Source: Marchantia polymorpha subsp. ruderalis
Taxonomy: Eukaryota; Streptophyta; Marchantiopsida; Marchantiales; Marchantiaceae
Length of the DNA: 64,000 bases
Assembly: GCA_037833965.1 (NCBI GenBank)
Contig: AP031353.1
Location: forward strand, 64,501 to 128,500
Reading direction: 5' to 3'
Of the stretch, positions 52,836-62,360 are shown piece after piece. A model generated the notes under the pieces. It ran no database searches. It saw only the letters and a program-made list of their open reading frames with translations, and was not told the origin of the DNA. The translations under genes and the position numbers were made by a program. Each line of letters opens with the position of its first letter. The first letter of the stretch is position 1.

Positions 52836-55454
52836 ATGAATATCCATGCCTAATATTACTTTAGCTTTTTTCAAATGCACATCTTCAATGCACATTTCAA
52901 TCAATTTTTGCTTTAATTAACATCGGATTGACATGCTTCATCAAGATGAGCATGTCATCTAGATAGAATTATAAAAAAATAAGATTGAAAATCTTATCAT
53001 TCATCTTTTTCATTTATACACAAGTATCATAAACACTCCGTGAAAAACCTTGTGTCTTCATGAATTTGTCAAAACTCATATTCCACTTCACATGAGCTTG
53101 TTTCAATTCATATAGTGATTTCGACAATTCACAAACCAATCTCTCTTGAACTTCCGGCTCAAAGCCAACTAGTTGTTTCTTGTAGATTTTTTCCTCTAAA
53201 TATTTATAAAAAAAAGTTTTAACCACTTTCATCCGATTCATAACAAGACTAAATATCGCATCCAATGCACATAACAGACAAATTGTAGTATACTTTGCTA
53301 CTGGTGAAACAATTTGTTGTAGTTCTTAATTTTCTCCTGTGTGAAATATCTAGCCACCTACTTGGTTTTGAAGATTCTTGTCTCGTCACCCAGTGAACTA
53401 CACTTCAGTTTGTACAGCCATTTGCAATCAATCAACACCTAATTCCTAGGAACCTAAACTAGCTCTTAAGTCTTGTTATCAATCAAAGATTGCATCACCC
53501 ACTCCATAGCAACATGTTATTCAAGCTTATTGACTAAAGCTTGAGCTTTTCAATACAAAAAAATATTTCCATTCTTTCAAATTCAACGTAGTGTCATCAT
53601 CATCATATGTATCAATGTCACAACCTTCAAGATTGAATGAATCAATCCATACACCATATTTTGCAAGAGCCATATTCAATGATTTTACTGGTAAAATATT
53701 CTAATTGATCTCTGGTTTGGTACAGATTCGTGATGTTCACCAACAATAACTTGCTTCTCTAGTTCTTGAACCTCAAGAACTTGCTCCACCTGTTCCAATG
53801 CTCCTCTTCGTGTAAGATCATATAATGATTAAATTCCCCCTCAACAACATTTGTGAGGGGAAATTTTCCTTTGTCATAGTAGAGAATTTGAAAACTTTCC
53901 CCCTCTTTTAATGATTTGGACATATCAAAAATAACATCTCTACTTTGAAGAATTACTATAACACTAGAGTTTAAAAATAAGCTCACTCAAAGATGAAACA
54001 TAAACTCTGAGATACCTTGAATGGTTCTCCTCTTCCTTACTTACTTCATACACATACTTGAAAATAATGTCTTTTTTCCCATCATCCAATTGACTCCTAG
54101 TGGATTGTTGACATGACGGATATACCTAATGAACACACAGATTGCTAGCATTTCATTCCCAACTAGCACATTCAGTCCTTACCTAACAAGCACAAGGATT
54201 GATGACGTGTTGATTCCAACTAACACATTAATTTGTACACGGATTGCTGACATGGCACCGTAATATTCCACTATCATCTACTTTACTCAATCTTGAGTAA
54301 CGTTTACTTTGATTCTAACTAACTAAAGATGATTACAATTACAGACTATGATATTCAATAGTCTAACCTTACACGCTACTAGATATCATATCCTTCACAT
54401 GTAATCCTTCACATCATAAGCATGTTCAAAAAAACAATAATTCTTGGATATATATCTAACTCAATCCTATTTTGCTTGGATATGAGAATATAAGCAAAAC
54501 AATAAAAAATTCTCAAACAATCATAATCAACCATCAATTTGTGACTCAATTCAAATAGTGTCAACAAATTGATTGCGTTAAAAGAAGAAAGATTTACCAA
54601 ATATATTGAGGCGTTAAGAGCTTGGTTCCAATATTCTCATGGTTAACTAGCATACTAGCATACTCACTAGCACTGACTAGCTCAACACACTTTGTACCTT
54701 CTCTAACATTGTTTGATTGAGACTACTCGAAACAGCTTTTTGTTATGGATTATAAAACGTGATGAGATAATGAGTAATTTGCTATTCTTTGCAGTAACTC
54801 AAAAAGTCCTCAAAGTATACTTCCCATCATTATCTGTGCGTAAATATCTCACTCTATGTTAAGACTGAATCTCAACTTGGATCCGCCAACTTTTGAAAGT
54901 TGGAAACACCTCAAACTTGTGTGTGAAAGAATAAAATCACACATAACTTGAGTAATCATCAATAAAAATACATGATATAACTATCCAGAGAGTGTAGCAA
55001 TAAGATAGAGTCATCACACATCACTATGTATTTATTCAAATAATTTCTTGAAACTATGAGCTGTAACATCAAAGGCATGCCTTTCCTACTTGTCCATGAT
55101 ATAATGTTTGCAAAACACCAAGTCAATTTTATCCATATTACGTAACAATTTTATCTTGTCAAGAAGAGACATGTATTAGTCACTCATGTGTCATAGCCTA
55201 TAATGTCATACACAAAACATTTCAACTCTAGAACTGGTAAAATGAACCTTCTCACATATTAAATTCTACTTTAGCAAGTACAGATTATTGTGCATATGTC
55301 CTTGGAGGATAATCTTATCATGTGACGTCTAACATAGTTTTTTTGAAGCTCCACTCTAGATCGTGTGAATCTTACATACCAAGAAAGATCAATATTTTCT
55401 CATAACATGACATATTGACATGGCCACTCTTGCCACATTGTGAACACACTACAA
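52836..55454 (-). pseudogene. Copia gag knuckle, integrase and RT (minus)
   Basis: Near 55.43 kb the minus strand reads 'VVCSQCGKSGHVNMSC', a CCHC zinc knuckle. Integrase parts appear around 54.7-54.85 kb ('NPQQKAV...LNQTMLEKVQSVLS'-like) and 54.44-54.52 kb ('CLRIFYCFAYILISKQNR'). 'SRDVIFDMSKSLKEGESF' (about 53.9 kb) marks the integrase-RT join. RT shows 'FEPEVQERLVCELSKSLYELKQAHVKW' (about 53.1 kb) and 'YLDDMLIL' (about 52.95 kb). 'ILGMDIHK' just inside 52836 continues at 42396. Broken, with many breaks. Confidence 0.85.
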
Positions 55455-57356
55455 AGTTAAACCTTCTTATAAAAACGTACATTGATGATGTGATTTTACG
55501 TCAGTATTGAGAGATCTCACTCACAAGAGTAATGTGGTAGTGTATGTGTTTTTGTTTTTTTGGAAATAATGTAGTTTGGGAAGTAAAGATGAGCAACTTT
55601 AAACTTTTAGAGCAGAAATACTAAGAAGGGGAGTAATTAGAGAATTTTGGAATAAATTATAAGTAGGATTAGGGGAAAAAAGACTTTCAGTAGATAGAGC
55701 TCAACGTGCTCGTTCCAACGAGTCTAAGAACGTAAGGAATGGACAAGGGAAAGCCGAGATACGAAGTGAAGACTTTGTTTCAACGAAGGCCTAATACAGT
55801 CTTCGGCGAAGAGACTTTGGCCTTCGGCGTGAATGTCTTTGAAGTTACTTTCAAAGGAGCTTAGGCGACGGATCCACGTTGAAGTAAAAGATGGAGCCGC
55901 ACGGGAAAAAAATTCAAATTCCGGCACCTTCAATTTGCACGAGTTTGCAATGCCGTTGTTGCGGCGGATTACACCAGGAGGAGCGCGAGCTCGTCTCCCA
56001 CATTTCACGAGAGGGCAATTGCGAATTGAGAGACAAACGATGTGTGTGAGTGCAAAATTGTAGAAGCAAACATGGGGCGAGCTGGAGGAATTTGATTGAC
56101 AGCGCTGAAGGTGCCCAAAGTCGGATTGAGGGCCTATCGTAACGAATTGATTCTCGTCAAACTTGATTTCTTGCTCTACGGCTGGAATTGGGTCTAAGCG
56201 GCGATGGTCCAAGAGTGGAGTGACAAGAGCGCGTCGGATGCCGATGGACTCCAAGGCAATCTTGCACTTTTGAAAATTTGGGATTGGAAGAATGTCATGG
56301 GCGGTGTGCGGGATAAGATTGAGATCTCACTTTTGACAGTGAGTGTAAAGGTGACACGGGCACAAGAAAAGACGTACGCGATCATATTCAAGAAACCGCG
56401 CACATGCAAGATTGGTTATCAGACGATAAGGTATCTAGACTGACTGCAAAGGAATGTAGTAATAGCTCTAATGCAGCACCTTTGACCTTCCCGAACGACC
56501 TATATGACGACTTGGTAGGTCGGATTTATCGAGTGAGCTTTAAATGGAGAACACATCTATTGGACGCGGATTCTGTGGTATGTCACTCGCTAGCACATTG
56601 ATGAATCTTGGGGAGTATCGGTAAATTACTTAACCTTTTTCTTCATCAATTTCTATAGAGAAATGGGGTTATTGACCGTAGCGGAGCAAAAGAGATTCCT
56701 GCTCCAGACGCATGCAGAAGACGGAGATGAGTCGCGGGGTGTCAACGAAGTCAACATAGACCAAGATGACATTCAGCTTGCGTTGCCTTCGGCGAGAGCA
56801 GACAGGTTATGAAATGGTATGGAGGGACGGCCGTAGAAGAGGCATAAATTGCATGAAGTCGCAATTTTGGAGACGATTGATCATCGTGCCAAAAATTGCG
56901 TTCGAAGTCCGATCCCCACGAAGCTAAGGTCAGCAAATGTGCGAGCTCGCATCAAGATGAAAGCGAGACGACTGTTGATTGACGACGAGGATAGCATCGA
57001 AGGCAGTGTAGTTGTCTCGCAAGGCCGACTCACTTCGGCAGAGATTGCAGGGACTAAGAAAGAAAGACCTTCGGAGAAAGACCTTCTGCCTTCAGAGTGG
57101 AGACCTTCGACAGTACTGGAGGAAGATCCGCCGAAGAAAACCGAAGAGAAAGAAGCAAACACCGAGGTGGAGACCTCGAACCAAAACCGGAGCCTCCGGC
57201 TTGCATCATTGTGTACACGTCTTTGGAAAGAAAGCGTTTAGAGGTACTTGCGGTATCGCCAGTACCTCTAAACACAGAGAAGGACCCCACTTAGCTAGAG
57301 GAGTTAGCGGATCGAGTAGTGGAAGATGCGGAGAGAACTGTCATTATGCCTTTGCA

Positions 57357-57986
57357 AGGTAAGGTAAAATATAACCAGGTAAGCCTGAGCCTTTACCTTT
57401 ACCTTACCTTCTACCTTACTTGCATCACTATTGTCTACCTTTATCCTTTACTTCTACCTCAAGGTAATTACCGGGTTACCTGATACGGATTCTTAAAGGT
57501 TTAAAAGTTACCCTTACATCTGGATTACCCGATAATTACCCTATTATCTCTAAAACAAAGGGTAAAAGGTAGAGGTAATAGGGTAATTTACCTATTTAGT
57601 ACAGTTCCGTGATGTAATGAAAACTCTCCATATCCTTTGTGTCATAGTCGTCATGTGCAAGAGGTTAACCTTCAATTCCTTATCTACACTTTGTGCTATC
57701 ACTAGATTTTGCAAAATAGCGCTTGCGGTCAAAATTACCAATTCAACTTAAACCTGCATTGCTGTTTCCTAGAGGCCTTCAGGAGAATGTGCAAAATTCC
57801 ATTCTGAATAATTTTGAGAGGGTCCACGTTTTTGTTTTTCACGGGTACGAGGGTTATCTGGTAATTACTTGGTAACCCATTTGGCTCTACCTTTATCTTA
57901 TTTTTACTTTACCCTATAGCCAAACCTCTAACTTTTACCCTTACCTTTTATCCTTTTACCGGGAAAACCTAAAAAGTTACCTTATC
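57357..57986. mobile_element. GGTAA/TTACC-rich MITE-like insertion in C
   Basis: The left end GGTAAGGTAAAAT and the right end GTTACCTTATC are inverted matches of about 10 bp. The element is packed with ggtaa/ttacc words at both ends and has no open frame. It interrupts the linker of the C-type LTR protein. I could not define a clear target duplication. Confidence 0.45.
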
Positions 57987-58174
57987 TTGTTGCGGCCTAA
58001 CTGTCACGGAGCAACAGCCGACGCCTTCGCCTCAGGTGTCTACGCAAACTGTCATCTTGGATAGCGACGAAGACCCTTCGATGGAAGAGGATAAGTCAGA
58101 CGAACTTAATGCAGCAGATATGTTGAGCGAGCAGGTTGTTCCCTTGCTCCTGTATCTTGACGGGAAGTTTGAAA

Positions 58175-58572
58175 AGTATGCCGGATCATATGTCGTGGGA
58201 TCTACGTGGAGTTAATGGGTAGCAGGACGCGGGCGAAGGTGGCCGCATCTATAGAGACAGGCAAGCAAGTAGAGAGCTTGACTACAGAGTGTGCAGCAGC
58301 AAAGGCTTCGCTGCAGGATGAGGAAAGACGACTTCATAAGTCGGAGTCAGTGTATTCCAAACTCCAAAAGAGAAGTATGCCGGATCATATGTCGTGGGAT
58401 CTACGTGGAGTTAATGCGTAGCAGGACGCGGGCGAAGGTGGCCGCATCTATAGAGACAGGCAAGCAAGTAGAGAGCTTGACTACAGAGTGTGCAGCAGCA
58501 AAGGCTTCGCTGCAGGATGAGGAAAGGCAACTTCAGAAGTCGGAGTCAGTGTATTCCAAACTCCAAAAGAGT
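58175..58572. repeat. 199 bp tandem duplication
   Basis: Units start 'agtatgccggatcatatg' at 58175 and 58374 and differ at only a few positions, so the duplication is recent. It repeats the start of the coiled coil. Confidence 0.9.
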
Positions 58573-60360
58573 TTAGCTGAGGAGAAGGAACTTCAAAAGT
58601 CTGCGGAGAAGGCTTGCGAGAGCCTTCGGAGTGACATTGTGACTACAAGGAGGGCGACAATAGACCTTCGAGACAGATTGAAGGCGTCTAGGGTGGCCTT
58701 CAATGAGGAGTCACGCTGTATAGATGAATTGACTGCAGATCTGGCAAAGAGAGATTAAATACATGCAGTAGAGTTATCGGCAAAGGCGAAGGAGTTGGCA
58801 GAATGCAAAGCCGCTTGGTCTTTGGAGTTGGAGAAGTTGGAGGCTGATTGCGATGAAATGTGCAACGATCGGCAGTTGAAGAACAATTGATCGTGGTGGA
58901 AGCTAAACTGCTAGAAGTGGAAGAGAAGAATCAGCAATTGGCGGGACAAACGGATGATGCCTTGACCGAGAAGGTAAATCGATGTCTTTGTGGTAACGTA
59001 GTATGGCAGATCAAAACACTCAAGTGGTTGAGGGTACTGAAATTGGAGCGTTGAGTGACGGAGATGATTGCTTGTAGTGCAGGAGTACAACGTCAGTTAG
59101 TTAGGAAGATGGATTTGTTCCTCTCCGGTTTGGAAAAGACGAATGAAAACTTAGAGTGGGAGATTTCAACAGTTGTGCGTAGGTTAAAATGACATAGGAA
59201 TTCAGCACACGTGATAACTGTCGGGTCTGCTGGCGTCGTGCCCGTTGATAGTTCGCTTCACAGAGAGTGATATCTCGAAGTGTTAGTTAGGAATAAAGAG
59301 GCCCAAGGCTTCGGGAGATTCTCATTAGTTAGATTCTCAGTTTTAGTCTGCATTCCTTTGCACGTTTGTGGAATTGAGTGTGTTTGTCACCATGCGCGAA
59401 TTATTTTGGTTTGTCAAAGATACCGGATCCGAAGTAGAGGATCTAATTTGAATGTTAAGAGTAGTGTATGGCTAGCTCATGATCTAAGCAAATTTGATAA
59501 TTGGAAGCTTGGTGCAATTTGATAATTGGAAGCCATCTAAGTGTATACATCGTGAGATTTTCCCCCATAATACCAAGAGCGGACTCGTGATTGACTTCTG
59601 TAGGCCTTAATTTGATGAATTTCAGGAATTGCATGTGAATTTTTGCTACAATGTGTTGCCTTTGGACTTAGCAATTGCAGTACTTCTAAGAGTGACATGA
59701 GACTCAGAAGTAAAACTCTTCAATAGATTGTTAATTTGTGACAATACTTGGTTCTATGGGTTGTTTTTATCCTCGTGGGGACTGATCTATACCATTATGC
59801 TCCATTTCGGTAGTTATCTATCATTTCAAGTAAAATATGTAACCTTGAGTATAAACTCCTAATAGAAACATACATTGATGTTAGAGTTGAATGTCATCTT
59901 TGGGGATGCATAATCTTGAATATAACCTTCTAATAGTAACATACATTGATTTTAGAGTTAAATGTCACTATTGGAAGTTGTCATTTATAAAAACAAATCT
60001 CATATGCTTCTTATTTTACATTATATTAGTCGTAGGAGATTCTATAAATGTGTTGTTTGATTTCAGAATCGCCTTCATTTGCACATTTGAATTGTTCACA
60101 ACGATTAACATAGACTTTATATTTGAGTTTGAATTTAGATTAATACACAATGAGAAAACAATTGATGAAAATGTATGTAGAAAAATATATAATTGAAGCC
60201 TAAAAAAAGTGATTTATTGAGATAGACCTTTAAATGAACGTATGCTAAATTCCTTGGAAATTTTGCAAGAATGATAGGAATTTTAACTCCTAAATTACAT
60301 TTGAAATTATCACTATTGGATAGTATCATGTCACTATTGGTAATAGTGACATATTGTTCC

Positions 60361-60516
60361 TATTGAGCAAATCTTCAGGTTAGAAACTAATGGTTCTAGA
60401 AGTTTACGTCACTAATGAAAGGATGTCACTCATAACAGTATTGAGCAAATCTTCAGGTTAGAAACTAATGATTCTAGAATTTTATGTCACTAATGAAAGG
60501 ATGTCACTCATAAGAG
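60361..60516. repeat. Two tandem 78 bp units
   Basis: Units start 'tattgagcaaatcttcagg' at 60361 and 60439; nearly identical, AT-rich, with GTCACT words. Confidence 0.9.
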
Positions 60517-60546
60517 GTGACACTATTTGGAGGTTTAACTCTATAA

Positions 60547-61450
60547 CGTCTTACTCTTAAGATTCTTACCTATTTAATTGGATCTTTCCTTGAAACCAAT
60601 ACGTTTTTTATCCTTGTCATTCATTGAACACGATCAACCTCAAATCACATTAAATGTCGTCTCAAAAGAAGTGGATGAATGAGATGATAACATCTTCTTC
60701 TACTTCAAATCATCTGTTAAAAAAACACTTACAACTTTGTTGTAAGTAATAATGTTTCTATCAAGATGGAGCAGGATATATGATAATGTTTGATACAATG
60801 TCGGCAACGAATTGAGGAGATGAAGAGCCTTCTTCTCATCTGCCCAAACAACATGCACAAACCCACATTTGTCCGCGCAACGCTTGCATGTTGTGTGTCG
60901 ACACGTGTGACCTTTTTGCGTCTTGTGTTTTGCCACAACGCAACTACGCACTTTTTACGTGCGCCACGTGTCATGGTCGCATTTCATCAACTGTCTGCGT
61001 AGTCTACCCTCGCTTTCGTGTCAAGGTTGTATGTCATGTCCCGGGGTCTGTGTTGTTCATGCGTGTGCTGCTCTACAACGTGTTTGTTTGTCTTTTCTTC
61101 TCCCTGCACTTCACGTCTACCATGTGTCAATTCCTCGCGCTTCCTACATCTGCATGTTCTTTTTGCGCCACGTCACTTACATGATGTGACTTTTGCTTGT
61201 GTTCATATTTGATAAATGTTCCATCAAATTTGTTAGATTTTGTCACATGTCATCTTGACAAATTGTCCACGCTTGGAGTGGATGATCGTGCATTGGAAAA
61301 CTGGATAACGATTGTAACATCGTCATTCATGAATTGAAGGTAGTTCAAAAGTCAATTTTAGACAAAAATGCGAGCAAAAGTTGGCAAAGGATGTGAATTT
61401 TGAATGAGCAAGCTGAGATGCAAGAACTAAATGAAGCCTATCAACTCAAT
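60547..61450 (-). pseudogene. Copia gag (minus)
   Basis: Minus-strand 'ADEKKALHLLNSLPTLYQTLSYILL' and 'VVSVFLTDDLK' (about 60700-60845) match the copia gag block 'EDKALLLLxSLPxSYxxF' and its following helix. The segment about 60860-61210 has a different composition (more G+C, repeated acgtg/cacgt words), so an insertion or low-complexity tract may sit within the gag. Upstream, 'KFDGT' near 61.23 kb resembles the gag start. Broken. Confidence 0.65.
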
Positions 61451-61739
61451 TTTTATTTTTATTTCTTTACAAGAAACATATGACAATGGCCACCTGCGTC
61501 TCCATCATCATTTGTTTTATATTTATAACTACTTTATCTCTACGCATCTCTTAGTGCAGGTTTTTGATCTTGAGCCAAAACCAACTGGAGAACAAAAATT
61601 TGCATAATCGAGAAAACACAAAAAAGTTACTCCTCTATTGTTTTGAAGCTCTGGTAGAATACGCAGTTTTTGTCATTGTAAGTTTAGCCCAATGCTCAAT
61701 ATTTAAATGCTATTAATATCAAGAGAGCACATTTGTTAA

Positions 61740-61751
61740 GCTCTGATATCA
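61740..61751 (-). promoter_or_regulatory. Copia primer-binding site (minus)
   Basis: The minus strand reads TGATATCAGAGC, one base from the initiator-Met-type TGGTATCAGAGC, directly next to the copia 5' LTR. Confidence 0.65.
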
Positions 61752-62050
61752 CTTTTCATAGATTAAATTTAGAACTGACAAAAGTAGAAAGTGAGAATAA
61801 CACGACACACACAAAAAAACAAGACAAGACACAACACGCATGATGTATGTGGTTTACTCCAACCTAGAGGCTACGTCTAGAAAACATGTTGTATAATAAT
61901 GAAAGGGGTATAGACAGAAGTGAAGGGATTTATATATCCAAGACTAAACGACAACTAACTAAGAATAGAGTGCTAATAAGATAAATCCAAAAATCCGAGT
62001 TAACCTCAATAATCATGTATATATAATGGAGTAAGACACAGCTTGCTTTA
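61752..62050 (-). mobile_element. Copia 5' LTR
   Basis: Related to 41095-41475 over several blocks ('caaaagtagaaag', 'agacacaacacgc', 'atgtggttta'). The outer (right) end is approximate. Confidence 0.6.
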
Positions 62051-62360
62051 ACATTTTGTAAAACATTTTATTAAGTATCTTATTGTGCTTGTGGACATAG
62101 ATCAAGAATGACAAACCACGTATTCTTTGTTGTTGTCAATCCTTTGTTTATAGTTAAGTATTCTTGTGCAATTTTGGTAAAAAAATTTATATTTTCTAAG
62201 TTAAAAAAAGATATATTTTAACAACATTTATTTTTATGAATAAAACTTTTTCTTGATTCATGGCTAAAAGAAAACTTTTCAAAAACTATTTTGAATTTTA
62301 TATATATATATATATATATATTGGAAAATAGCACATCATGACTATTGGAGTGATCATGAC
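62051..62360. other. AT-rich spacer with (TA)n
   Basis: No gene. A (TA)n run of about 12 units at about 62299-62322 lies in otherwise AT-rich sequence between the copia LTR and the D-type LTR. Confidence 0.8.

Larger units (their letters stand above)
56080..59190 (+). pseudogene. LTR-encoded coiled-coil protein in C
   Basis: C-family version. N-terminal domain: 'KVGLRAYRNELILVKLDFLLYGWNW'-like start (about 56115-56195) and a later 'FINFYREMGLLTVAEQKRF'-like end (about 56645-56700). Acidic linker (about 56930-57300). After the GGTAA-rich insertion comes the core 'VVPLLLYLDGKFEKYA' (about 58134-58180). Then a coiled coil and the C-terminal 'VNRCLCGNVVWQIKTLKWLRVLKLER' (about 58975-59050), the same 'CLxGxxxW' patch as in A and D. 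A 199 bp segment is tandemly duplicated (58175-58572). Broken. Confidence 0.7.
55533..59828 (+). mobile_element. C-type solo LTR (4296 bp)
   Basis: It starts TGTGGTAGTG and ends TATCTATCATTTCA. Exact 5 bp duplications AGTAA lie at 55528-55532 and 59829-59833. The layout follows A and B: an AT-rich start, a leader, a coding region (about 56080-59190), AATAAAG (about 59291), a tail with 'tttttatcctcgtgggg' and the shared terminal block 'ccattatgctccatttcgg'. It contains a GGTAA-rich inserted element (57357-57986). It sits inside the old copia gag region. Confidence 0.85.
55455..60540. mobile_element. Possible TIR element in copia gag, itself split by C
   Basis: Ends AGTTAAACCTTC (55455) and AGGTTTAACT (60540) are inverted matches, flanked by CTACAA and CTATAA. 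Without the C-type LTR it would be about 790 bp. Internally it has AT-rich direct repeats (copies near 59846/59922, and a 78 bp pair at 60361-60516) rich in GTCACT words. It could be a MITE; the ends are short and the flank match is imperfect. Confidence 0.35.
41095..62050 (-). mobile_element. Old Ty1/copia element (minus) opened by two large insertions
   Basis: Minus-strand order from right to left: 5' LTR (about 61752-62050), primer site (61740-61751), gag (about 60547-61450 and around 55.43 kb), integrase (about 54.36-55.2 kb), reverse transcriptase (52836-53.99 kb, then 42396 downward), RNase H (to about 41.5 kb), 3' LTR (about 41095-41475). It is interrupted by the 10.4 kb gypsy composite (42402-52830) and the C-type solo LTR (55533-59828). 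Removing both leaves about 6 kb, a normal copia size. The two LTRs are clearly related but well diverged, so the element is old. Many breaks. Confidence 0.8.

Noticed and set aside
53014-53265. Host gene with a leucine-rich segment
   Set aside because: Residues match the copia RT block (VCxLxKSLYxLKQA) and continue in neighbouring frames; it is a copia fossil.
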